This document shows positions 36,047-43,510 of a DNA stretch of 47,017 nt, piece after piece. How positions within the stretch are numbered: the stretch's first letter is position 1; every line of letters begins with the position of its first letter. The notes under the pieces were generated by a model. That model saw only the letters and a program-made list of their open reading frames with translations. It had not been told where the DNA came from and did no database searches. The position numbers were made by a program, and so were the translations under genes. Origin of the DNA: an uncultured Lachnospiraceae bacterium (GTDB taxonomy: Bacteria; Bacillota; Clostridia; Lachnospirales; Lachnospiraceae); NCBI GenBank assembly GCA_937877165.1, contig CALEFO010000042.1, positions 1 to 47,017 on the forward strand, in the 5' to 3' direction.

Positions 36047-37221
36047 GCAATGCCCTCATTTTCCATGGAAGCAATGAGTCTTCGGTACATTTCTTCCAGA
36101 TCAACCTCCGGCTCCCAGCCAAGTGCCCGGAGCTTCGATGCGTCCAGAAACAGCTTCGTGTCCGCCGCATACCCGAAGGTATTGGTCTCAGGGATATCGA
36201 AGATCACGCGGATTTCTCCGCCCGCGATCCTGTCCGCCACCATCTTAGCCATTCCGGCAATCGTCGTGTGCGTTCTCTCGTTGGAAACGTTGTAGGCCTC
36301 TCCCTTCTCTCCGCGCGCAGCAATTGTCAGAATTCCGCGGACAGAATCTCTCGTGTAGCAGTAATTGCCCTCCGAAAGGCCCTTCGTGTGCAGCACAATA
36401 TCAGTCTTATGAACCGCGCTCCTTGCAAACTGCGAGAAAACCCGCTTCTCCCAGGGAAGAATCCCCGCGCCAAACGTCTGCGACAGGCGCGCGATCATCA
36501 CGTCCATGCCGTACTCATGCCCGAAGCCGATGCACAGGTTCTCGCACATTCTCTTGCTCTCCGGATAGTCCGTGCGCACCCTGGTAAGATCCAGGAAACC
36601 AAGCCGGTCCTCCGTCGCCGGAATGTCGCGCCCCGCCTCGTCCACAAGGCTCCCGTACATTTCCATGCTCGAAAGATAGACAAAACGCTTCGCGTCCGCA
36701 GCTCTTGCAAGCTCCAGAAGATTCCGGGTCCCCAGAATGGCGGTCATGATCGTCTCCACCGGCTGCTCCACCATCATCTTCGATACCGTCACCGCCGCGC
36801 CGTGGATCACAACATCCAGCGCTGTCCGCACCGCTCCCCTTCCATCCCCGGATGCTTCCTTCTGAAGGGTCTTTTCCACGTTCTCTGTAAAATCCGGTGC
36901 CGTGATATCCGCGGACAAAAGCTCCACGTCCTCCCTCTGCAGGAAGTCCTGTCCATAAATTTCTTCCGCCTTCTCACGGCTTCGGATGATGCCGTAGATC
37001 TTCATTCCGTTCCGGTTCCTGCGGTTCATGCAGGCAAGGGCACGGATCAGCCACGAGCCGACCAGCCCGGTTGCTCCGGTAATCAGAATCCGTTTCCCCG
37101 CAAGAGCTGTGACAAGCTGCTGATCCGCCGCCACAAGGTCAAGATCCTCCTGCAGCACCGGATCCTTCGGTGCCTCCATCCTGCCCATGCTGTCTTGTAC
37201 CGTTTTCATTTTTTCTGTCAT
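36043..37221 (-). CDS. NAD-dependent epimerase/dehydratase for nucleotide sugars
   Basis: 392 residues. Extended SDR with GATGLVGS near residue 48, the LSSMEMYG serine stretch and the YPESK catalytic pair. A 40-residue N-terminal extension precedes the Rossmann fold. Family members make activated sugars such as UDP-xylose, dTDP-sugars or UDP-GalNAc. First gene of the epimerase-GT4-GlmM operon. Its ribosome site GAGGT lies in a small CCTC-agc-GAGG hairpin nearly identical to that before the esterase gene at 23462. Confidence 0.88.
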   Translation of the reverse strand: MTEKMKTVQDSMGRMEAPKDPVLQEDLDLVAADQQLVTALAGKRILITGATGLVGSWLIRALACMNRRNRNGMKIYGIIRSREKAEEIYGQDFLQREDVELLSADITAPDFTENVEKTLQKEASGDGRGAVRTALDVVIHGAAVTVSKMMVEQPVETIMTAILGTRNLLELARAADAKRFVYLSSMEMYGSLVDEAGRDIPATEDRLGFLDLTRVRTDYPESKRMCENLCIGFGHEYGMDVMIARLSQTFGAGILPWEKRVFSQFARSAVHKTDIVLHTKGLSEGNYCYTRDSVRGILTIAARGEKGEAYNVSNERTHTTIAGMAKMVADRIAGGEIRVIFDIPETNTFGYAADTKLFLDASKLRALGWEPEVDLEEMYRRLIASMENEGIA

Positions 37222-37441
37222 TTTATACCTCGCTGAGGCAGCCGGCCTCTCTGTAATCGGACTGCCGGCAAATTTATGAAGCCCTCGGCACGTTTTTGCA
37301 TGTGCCGAACAAATATCTATTATATAATAGTTGAAACAATCTTAACACCTTCGCTTCCCGGTGTTTTACATTGACTCCGGTACCAGCCGGCACAGGTCCT
37401 TTGGGTCAATCCACTCCGGCAGCGCTTTTCCTGAGGTTATT
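37222..37441. promoter_or_regulatory. Divergent promoter region, epimerase operon and MBOAT gene
   Basis: Contains CCTC-gct-GAGG (37228-37238), a GCCGGC-type repeat (about 37241-37270), CGGCAC-N9-GTGCCG (37287-37307) and the palindrome TATTATATAATA containing TATAAT (37323-37328), a likely -10 for the MBOAT gene about 114 bases upstream of its ATG. No convincing -35 at 17 bp. No small gene is seen. Confidence 0.4.
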
Positions 37442-38926
37442 ATGCAGTTCCAATCCGCTGACTTTCTGTTGTTTTTTGCCATCACCGTTTTATTGTTCCG
37501 CCTGATTCCCGGAAGGCTCCGGAAGGGATGGCTGCTTTTGTGCAGTCTTTTCTTCTACCTCGGCTTCGATCCGCGGTTTCTCCTTGTTCTCGTTCCGGTG
37601 ATCCTCATCGGCTATGGGGCAGGAAGGCTCATAGAGCACGCAGCCGCCCCGGCCGTCCGGAAGCGGATCTTTTCCTGTGCGTTGGTTCTCCTTGTCCTGG
37701 CTCTTCTCGTTTTCAAATATACGGATTTCATCCTCGACAACTGCGACGCGGTTCTTGCCATCCTTCATCGGAGGCCGCTCTCACGAGGCTTTTCGCTTTT
37801 GATGCCGGTCGGCATCTCGTTCTATCTGTTCCAGACGATCGGATATCTTGCCGATGTGTATCACGAAAGGTTTCCCGCTGCGCGCAGCCTTGGAAGCTAC
37901 GCGCTGTTTATCAGCTTTTTCCCGCAGATCACCGCAGGGCCCATCGCCCGCGCCGAAAGACTTCTTCCTCAGATTGAGCACCTTCCGGATTCGCAGCGTC
38001 CACCGCTGTCCCGCGTCTTCTCCGGCTTCTCCCTGATGCTGTGGGGCTTTTTCATGAAAATGGTCCTCTCAGACCGCGCCGGAATCTTCGTGGACAATGT
38101 CTGGCAGAATCTCTTCGCCTGCGGAACCACGGAAACTTGCACCGCAGCCCTTGCCTTTTCCCTGCAGATTTACGCAGACTTCGCCGGTTACTCCGCCATT
38201 GCGATCGGCGCCGCAAGGATCCTCGGCATTGACCTGGACGCCAACTTCCGCTCCCCGTATCTGGCAGGCAGCATTGCCGGATTCTGGCACCGCTGGCACA
38301 TTTCCCTGAGCACCTGGCTTCGCGACTACCTCTACATTCCGCTCGGCGGAAGCCGGTGCTCCCGCCTTTGCAAATACCGGAACATCCTGATAACGTTCCT
38401 TGTCAGCGGCCTGTGGCACGGTCCCTCCTGGACCTTCGTCATCTGGGGCGGTCTCCACGGGCTGTATCAGGTGCTCGGCGATCTGCTAAAGCCCCTGCGG
38501 GCAAAATTCTGCCGCCTTTTTGTGGTCCGGCAGGAGGCCTTCAGCTTCCGCCTCTTGAAGGTTCTTAGGACCTTTCTTCTGACCTCGTTTGCCTGGATTT
38601 TCTTCCGCGCAGGCTCTCTGTCCGGCGCCGTGTATTTCCTGAACCGGATGTTCACCCGCTGGAATCCATGGGTTTTCTTTAACGAGGGGCTCTACGCCTT
38701 CGGCCTGGACCGGCAGGAATTCGGCATCCTGACGCTCGGAGCCATCCTTCTTCTTGCCTTCGACCTGATTTCCGCGAAGAAAAAGAAGGACTTCGGTGAG
38801 CTTCTTGTCACGCAGAACCTCTGGTTTCGCTGGGCACTCTGCCTTGCTCTGATTCTGCTTATTCTGACCGTCGGAGAATACGGCATTGATTTTAGCTCCA
38901 GTCAGTTTATTTATGCGGGTTTCTGA
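37442..38926 (+). CDS. MBOAT-family membrane O-acyltransferase (AlgI/DltB-like)
   Basis: 494 residues from the ATG at 37442, preceded by TGAGG. Multi-pass membrane protein with the family segment FWHRWHISLSTWLRDYLYIP (282-301) and the conserved histidine His326 in VSGLWHGPSWTFVIWG. AlgI/DltB proteins move acyl (usually acetyl) groups across the membrane for transfer to surface polymers. The next gene encodes a membrane-anchored SGNH-type protein, the usual partner. Together with nearby glycosyltransferases this indicates O-acetylation of a secreted polysaccharide; a D-alanyl role as in DltB is unlikely without dltA/dltC. Confidence 0.92.
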   Translation: MQFQSADFLLFFAITVLLFRLIPGRLRKGWLLLCSLFFYLGFDPRFLLVLVPVILIGYGAGRLIEHAAAPAVRKRIFSCALVLLVLALLVFKYTDFILDNCDAVLAILHRRPLSRGFSLLMPVGISFYLFQTIGYLADVYHERFPAARSLGSYALFISFFPQITAGPIARAERLLPQIEHLPDSQRPPLSRVFSGFSLMLWGFFMKMVLSDRAGIFVDNVWQNLFACGTTETCTAALAFSLQIYADFAGYSAIAIGAARILGIDLDANFRSPYLAGSIAGFWHRWHISLSTWLRDYLYIPLGGSRCSRLCKYRNILITFLVSGLWHGPSWTFVIWGGLHGLYQVLGDLLKPLRAKFCRLFVVRQEAFSFRLLKVLRTFLLTSFAWIFFRAGSLSGAVYFLNRMFTRWNPWVFFNEGLYAFGLDRQEFGILTLGAILLLAFDLISAKKKKDFGELLVTQNLWFRWALCLALILLILTVGEYGIDFSSSQFIYAGF

Positions 38927-39013
38927 GCAGGACCCGCATGCTCTGCCGCACCGATTGTCGTTTTCACCGGTTTGCGTTCTGACAAAACCGGATTTTGGAG
39001 GAGATTTCTTCGA

Positions 39014-40453
39014 ATGAATAAGAAAAAAGGACTGCAAGTCCTCTGCTTTATCCTTCTGACCGCCATCCTTCTGACGCTTGTATACCGTGCGCTTTCCTGG
39101 AAGGATACCACCGGCAACTACATTTCCTCCTACGACGAGCTCTACCATACGCCCAAGGATACCGTTGACGTCGCCTTTCTCGGGAGCAGCCACTGCTACG
39201 CGGGCATCTATCCGGCTGTCCTCTGGGAGGACCGGGGCGTCACCGCCTTCGATATGGCTGTCTCCGGACAGGACAAGGACTCCTGCTACCACGGCCTTGT
39301 CGAGCTTCTGAAAACACAGCACCCGCAGGTCGTTTTCGCAGATCTCTATGCACTCACCTTCGAGGAGCATGCCTTCATCGGCAACGTCTACCGGAATCTT
39401 CTCTCCATGCGGACATCTGCGAACTCGGTTCAGCTCGTCACCGAATATGCCGATCCGAAGGACCGGGAGGATTTCATGCTCCGCTGGCCCATCGTCCACA
39501 CACGCTACCGCGAACTCCAGCCCTATGATTTTCTGAATTATCCTCTGAATGACTTCGGAAGAGGCGCCTCCTATGTCTGGGAGCACGCAGACACCTCCTG
39601 GAACCTTCCCTGCACCGACGAAACGCTCACTGCGCCCCTCTCAGACAGCAACCGCAGGTGGGTGGACCGGATGACCGCTCTTTCGGACAAGAAGAACTTT
39701 ACGCTCGTTTTTACCCTTCTTCCCTACGACATTTCTGAAGAAGACCGTGCCATTTACAACGAGGTGACAAAATATATCCGCAAAAAGGGATTTGATGTGA
39801 TTGACTTCTCTCTTCTGGAAAATGAGGTTGGATTTGACCGCACGCAGGATTTCCGCGACTCCGGGCATCTCTCAGGCTTTGGGGCCATCAAGACCACCCG
39901 GTATCTGGAGAGCTATCTGGATACGCTCCCTTCGGAGAGGTATCTGGAGGTGGACCGCCGACTGGATGCCTCCTGCAGGCAGTGGGATCAGGATCTGCAG
40001 TGGATGAACCAGACAAAGTTCCGCTACGCACTGGACTATGCCGAATCCGCGCAGAAGTTCTGTCAGCTTCTGTCTGAAACAACAGACATCACTGCGATTC
40101 TCTCTCTGGAGGACACCGGGAACGAGGCTGCGCTGCCGGAGAGCGCCTCCTCCTTCGCAGATCTCCTCCCCGCCTTAAAGCCGCTCGGCTTCAATACCGA
40201 AATTGCCGCTCCGGGCGGAAAGTGGCTCTACCGGGCGGGCACTCTCCAGAAGCTTCACGACAATGACAAAGAGGAAGAAGCCGCCTCCCTGGATCTTAGC
40301 CCTGCAGATTCTCTCCGCGTTCAATACAACGGAGATTTCGCTGCCGGCAATGTCATGATCGGCCTTACCGATTATTCCAACCGGGACCGCCGACTGCAGA
40401 TTGTTCTGTACGACAATATCGTAAATGAACTCATCGGAAGCTACAGCTTCTGA
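39014..40453 (+). CDS. Membrane-anchored SGNH-like protein, partner of the MBOAT acyltransferase
   Basis: 479 residues from the ATG at 39014, preceded by GGAGGAGAT. One N-terminal signal anchor (about 7-25), then an extracytoplasmic domain with the nucleophile-type motif FLGSSHCY (55-62) and a DxxH pair in RDSGHLSG (Asp282, His285). This combination resembles DltD/AlgJ/AlgX-like proteins that complete polymer O-acetylation. The C-terminal 100 residues form a separate domain of unknown function. 87 bases downstream of the MBOAT gene, same strand, so one operon. The acylated polymer is unknown. Confidence 0.75.
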   Translation: MNKKKGLQVLCFILLTAILLTLVYRALSWKDTTGNYISSYDELYHTPKDTVDVAFLGSSHCYAGIYPAVLWEDRGVTAFDMAVSGQDKDSCYHGLVELLKTQHPQVVFADLYALTFEEHAFIGNVYRNLLSMRTSANSVQLVTEYADPKDREDFMLRWPIVHTRYRELQPYDFLNYPLNDFGRGASYVWEHADTSWNLPCTDETLTAPLSDSNRRWVDRMTALSDKKNFTLVFTLLPYDISEEDRAIYNEVTKYIRKKGFDVIDFSLLENEVGFDRTQDFRDSGHLSGFGAIKTTRYLESYLDTLPSERYLEVDRRLDASCRQWDQDLQWMNQTKFRYALDYAESAQKFCQLLSETTDITAILSLEDTGNEAALPESASSFADLLPALKPLGFNTEIAAPGGKWLYRAGTLQKLHDNDKEEEAASLDLSPADSLRVQYNGDFAAGNVMIGLTDYSNRDRRLQIVLYDNIVNELIGSYSF

Positions 40454-40461
40454 TGAGTTCA
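40426..40461. terminator. Hairpin across the convergent junction of SGNH and Wzt genes
   Basis: TGAACTCATC (40426-40435) pairs with GATGAGTTCA (40452-40461), extended by GAAGCT/AGCTTC. The stem includes the last codons and stop of the SGNH gene and ends just before the Wzt stop codon. There is no T-tract, but its place between convergent genes suggests a terminator or 3'-end function. Confidence 0.55.
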
Positions 40462-40465
40462 CCCG

Positions 40466-41329
40466 TTATACCGTCTGGTACATTCCTGCTTCTCTGGCCT
40501 TCTTCTCCTGATCCTCCTGGAGCTTTTTACGCCATTTTTCCGCCATGGAATGAAGTTCCTTCTCATTCTTCGGCGGAGTTTTCTTCTTCTGGGAGAGGAA
40601 CCACTCGTAGGCGTCGCAGGTCTCCTGCACGTCGCCTGAGAAGCAGACCTGCTTGCCGTGGTCGAGCCACAGAATCTTCGTGCACAGCTCCCGCACCTGC
40701 GGCATCACATGGGAAACCAGAATGGCCGTCACGCCGCCCTGAATGATTTCCTGCATCTTGTCGCCGGATTTCTTGCGGAAGGCTCCGTCTCCGACCGACA
40801 GCACCTCATCCAGAATCAGAATATCCGGATGAACCAGGCAGGCGATGGAGAAGGCGAGCCTTGACTTCATGCCGGAGGAAAGCTGCTTAAAGCAGTAATC
40901 CTGAAATTCCTCCAGCTCCGCAAACTGAATGATCTCGTCGTACTTCTCATCCAGAAATTTCCTTGTATAGCCAAGAAGCGCTCCGCGAAGATAGGTGTTC
41001 TCCTTGACGGTCATATCATTGTCAAAGCCGCTGCCAAGCTCCAATAGCGCCGCGATATTGCCCTTGACATGAATCTCTCCTTCCGTCGGGAGCATGATTC
41101 CCGTCACCGCCTTCAGAAGAGTCGACTTGCCCGCTCCGTTGGAGCCGATGATGCCCAGCATCTCGCCCTGCTCCAGGCGAAAGTTTACATTCCGGTCCGC
41201 CCAGAACTCCTTCACATGATAATTCCTCGTGAGCTTTCGGATGACATATTCCTTCAGTCCGATTGATTTGAAGTCGCCCGTCACATAGCGGATGCTGACG
41301 TTATTACATTCTATTGCGGTATTTGACAT
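40466..41329 (-). CDS. wzt: Polysaccharide ABC exporter ATPase, Wzt/TagH-like
   Basis: 287 residues. ABC ATPase of the polysaccharide/teichoic acid export type: Walker A GSNGAGKST, signature LSSGM, Walker B ILILDEV, switch SHVMP, plus the N-terminal KEYVIRKLTRNYHVKEFWA segment typical of Wzt/TagH. The C-terminal 45 residues are lysine-rich and probably helical; there is no carbohydrate-binding Wzt-C domain, so export is not predicted to depend on glycan-end recognition. Works with the permease encoded upstream. AAAAGAGGT precedes the ATG. Confidence 0.93.
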   Translation of the reverse strand: MSNTAIECNNVSIRYVTGDFKSIGLKEYVIRKLTRNYHVKEFWADRNVNFRLEQGEMLGIIGSNGAGKSTLLKAVTGIMLPTEGEIHVKGNIAALLELGSGFDNDMTVKENTYLRGALLGYTRKFLDEKYDEIIQFAELEEFQDYCFKQLSSGMKSRLAFSIACLVHPDILILDEVLSVGDGAFRKKSGDKMQEIIQGGVTAILVSHVMPQVRELCTKILWLDHGKQVCFSGDVQETCDAYEWFLSQKKKTPPKNEKELHSMAEKWRKKLQEDQEKKAREAGMYQTV

Positions 41330-41341
41330 AAAACCTCTTTT

Positions 41342-41556
41342 GCTTCGCTCCCTGCCCAGAGAATGACCTCCTTTGTGCTACGCCCTGCAAGCAGGCCTCG
41401 CACCAGGCGGTCATTCTCTAATCTTTCGTGCAGCACCGCATCTCCAATTGCTTCGCAATTCTCGATGTCGGCGGGCACCGGGGCTTCGCTCCCCGCCCAG
41501 AGAATGGTTTCTCGTGCTGCCCCTCGCCAGCGGGTCAGCACGAGAAATCATTCTCT
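41342..41556. repeat. Diverged tandem repeat with strong hairpins between Wzm and Wzt genes
   Basis: A 24-base segment starting GCTTCGCTCCC and ending CCCAGAGAATG occurs at 41342-41365 and 41483-41506 (one mismatch, 141 bp apart). Each copy opens a hairpin: AGAGAATGACC/GGTCATTCTCT (41358-41419), and a 21-bp stem with one mismatch (41499-41519 with 41536-41556). Smaller stems lie between (AATTGC-ttc-GCAATT). It interrupts an otherwise obvious two-gene transport operon by 236 bases. Confidence 0.7.
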
Positions 41557-41565
41557 GCTGCACTT

Positions 41566-42342
41566 TTACAAGTAGTATAAGAACGAGTGATTATATTTTT
41601 TATAAATCAGCATGCCCAGTCCGAGGTAGAACAGGGCGTAGAAGGCACAAAGCGCGTGATAGGCGGGCGACGGTATGATGCCGTCGATCACGATCAGGCG
41701 CATATATTTGATGTTGACGTACACCGGATTCAGATACAGGACCTGCTGCAGGGTGTGCGGCAGCTTGTCCACCGAGTAGAAGACGGCAGACATGTACGTG
41801 ATCAGGGTCAGGAACACCTCATACAGATACTGAATGTCACGGAAGAACACGAACAGCGCCGACAGGATAGCCCCAATACCGATATCCATGATCAGAAGAC
41901 ACAGAATCGGAAAAATTATCAGGAACATCGTCGGCCGGAAGGTAATCCCGTCAAAGATGCAAAACGCAAAGTATACGAGGAGCGTCAGCCCGAAGTTCAC
42001 CAGTGCCGATACGTTCTTAGAGAGCAGGAACAGGTATTTCGGCACGTTGATCTTCGTGAAAATCTTGGAGTTGCTCATCAGGGACTGCATGCCGTTCTTC
42101 GTCGATTCCTTGTAATACGACAGGATAATATTGCCCGTAAACAGATACGTCGTATAGTGCGGAATGTCCTTCCCGAAGAAATTCGAGAAAATAACATGCA
42201 TGACCAGGAGCGTGAGCAGCGGCGACAGCACGGACCACGCCATGCCGAGGACACTCCTCTTGTACTTCTGCTTGAAATCGCGCTTGACCAGCTCCTCGAA
42301 CATGAACTGGTATTTTTTAATATTCGTTAACATTTTGTTCAT
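41566..42342 (-). CDS. wzm: Polysaccharide ABC exporter permease, Wzm/TagG-like
   Basis: 258 residues from the ATG at 42342. Six predicted membrane helices; the N-terminal ELVKRDFKQKYKRSVLGMAW and later FRDIQYLYEV and LNPVYVNIKYMR segments are hallmarks of ABC-2 polysaccharide exporters. Together with the Wzt-like ATPase it would flip a lipid-linked glycan to the cell surface. The open frame continues 13 codons upstream to a TTG, but no good ribosome site is seen for either start, so the 5' end is uncertain by a few codons. Confidence 0.9.
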   Translation of the reverse strand: MNKMLTNIKKYQFMFEELVKRDFKQKYKRSVLGMAWSVLSPLLTLLVMHVIFSNFFGKDIPHYTTYLFTGNIILSYYKESTKNGMQSLMSNSKIFTKINVPKYLFLLSKNVSALVNFGLTLLVYFAFCIFDGITFRPTMFLIIFPILCLLIMDIGIGAILSALFVFFRDIQYLYEVFLTLITYMSAVFYSVDKLPHTLQQVLYLNPVYVNIKYMRLIVIDGIIPSPAYHALCAFYALFYLGLGMLIYKKYNHSFLYYL

Positions 42343-42451
42343 AGCATCATAACATTCTACACAGTTTCCGCCAAAGCGCAAGACCCGGCTGCAAGAGATT
42401 GCCTTTTATGCGGCCTTCCTTCCGCTATGAAGCCGTCACGCAGCCCCTCTC

Positions 42452-42533
42452 CTCCCCGCACAGGGAACTCTTTTTACAAACGAGCCAACACAGAAGGTTC
42501 CCGATAGCCGCCTCCCCGCACAGGGGACTCTTT
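42452..42533. repeat. 60-bp-spaced direct repeat with CCCC/GGGG hairpins
   Basis: A 22-base segment beginning CTCCCCGCACAGGG occurs at 42452-42473 and again at 42512-42533 with one difference. In the second copy it forms CCCC-gcaca-GGGG and runs into the stop codon of the lipoprotein gene. The rest of 42343-42531 shows no gene. Confidence 0.6.
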
Positions 42534-43359
42534 ACTGCTGCACGACTCCGGTCGGAACAGCCTGAACAATGAAATCATTTCCGTCCGTTCCCTCCGCCTG
42601 AAGGGTCAGAATGCTCCAGGTATCGAGCACCTGCTGCTCCAGCTCCTCATCACGGACCGCCTGCATGCTCCGCTGGCTGTAAATGTCATTGATGTACTGA
42701 TTGAATTCGTCACGGTCAAAGCCGTTGACGCTCGTCAGAATCTCCTCGTGGGTCTTCGGATAGGCCGCGAACACCTGGAACTCCGAAATGGAGTCCTTTC
42801 CATATAGATACAGGTAAGGATTGGAGGTAAAAAAGCTGGAATCCCCGTAATCCTGAATACCGGCGAACGCACTGTCCTCTCCCAGTGTTCCATGAATGAC
42901 TGTGTTGGGATCCGTAAGATCCGTGCTGTTGCCCTCATCCAGCCATGCAGCGCCCTCCGTTCCTGCAGCGTCCTTTGTGTCGTAAACGGGACACTCCAGT
43001 GCCGCAGCAGAGGAATCCGCATCCGGAATGACCAGGAGGAACAGCTCTTTCTCCTTCCAGTCCGGCGTGATATCCGGCAGCGTGCCGTGAAAGGAAACAT
43101 TGCTTCCCTCTCCTCTCTGCAAAACCTCCTCGCCCTCCTCCAGATTCTCCGGAAGAACATTTTCTTCCTCACCACCTTCGGTCGTTTCTGCTGCAGGAGC
43201 CTGTGTATCCGCAGTCTCCCACCCGCCGGCGCTCTCCGTGCTGACAGAGGATCCTGCCGCTTCCTCCGTTTTCTCTGCCGAACACCCCGCCATTGACACT
43301 GCCGCAAGCGCCGCAATGCCTGCCGCCATCCAGCGAAATCTTCTATTCTGTGTACTCAT
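42532..43359 (-). CDS. Lipoprotein with a degenerate class B sortase-like domain
   Basis: 275 residues from the ATG at 43359 (AAAGGA upstream). Signal peptide with lipobox MAGC, lipidated Cys26; then an acidic, low-complexity linker (27-85). Residues about 105-270 follow the class B sortase pattern: ECPVYDTKD, STDLTDPNTVIHG, FAGIQDYGDSSFFTSNPYLYLY, FQVFAAY, FNQYIND, WSILTLQ, DFIVQA. All three expected catalytic residues are changed: the His position is Thr158, the Cys of the TLSTC motif is Glu256, and the Arg before F-V-V is Asp262. It cannot be an ordinary transpeptidase. Role unknown; perhaps substrate binding or scaffolding. The sortase assignment comes from manual motif comparison. Confidence 0.7.
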   Translation of the reverse strand: MSTQNRRFRWMAAGIAALAAVSMAGCSAEKTEEAAGSSVSTESAGGWETADTQAPAAETTEGGEEENVLPENLEEGEEVLQRGEGSNVSFHGTLPDITPDWKEKELFLLVIPDADSSAAALECPVYDTKDAAGTEGAAWLDEGNSTDLTDPNTVIHGTLGEDSAFAGIQDYGDSSFFTSNPYLYLYGKDSISEFQVFAAYPKTHEEILTSVNGFDRDEFNQYINDIYSQRSMQAVRDEELEQQVLDTWSILTLQAEGTDGNDFIVQAVPTGVVQQ

Positions 43360-43434
43360 CCTGTTCTGTTCCAATCCTTTCACGTTGTATTCCCGGCTTC
43401 TGTCCAAAGCCCTGAAATCTAATCAAAATTGAAT

Positions 43435-43510
43435 CGTACCTGGTACGCTCTTTGGTGCGTCAGCACCGATGCTGCTGTTTGAAAGTGACATATCAATGTC
43501 ACATTCAAAC
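43435..43510. repeat. Cluster of three hairpins after the AAA-ATPase gene
   Basis: CGTACC-t-GGTACG (43435-43447), GGTGC-gtca-GCACC (43454-43467) and GTTTGAAaGTGACA / TGTCACaTTCAAAC (43477-43490 with 43497-43510). The last overlaps the ATPase stop codon and shares its arms with the palindrome at 32-55. No T-tract; the function may be 3'-end stabilisation. Confidence 0.6.

Noticed and set aside
42343..42381. Longer Wzm-like protein from the TTG at 42381
   Set aside because: TTG start, no ribosome site, and the added residues are not seen in the family; the ATG at 42342 is more natural.
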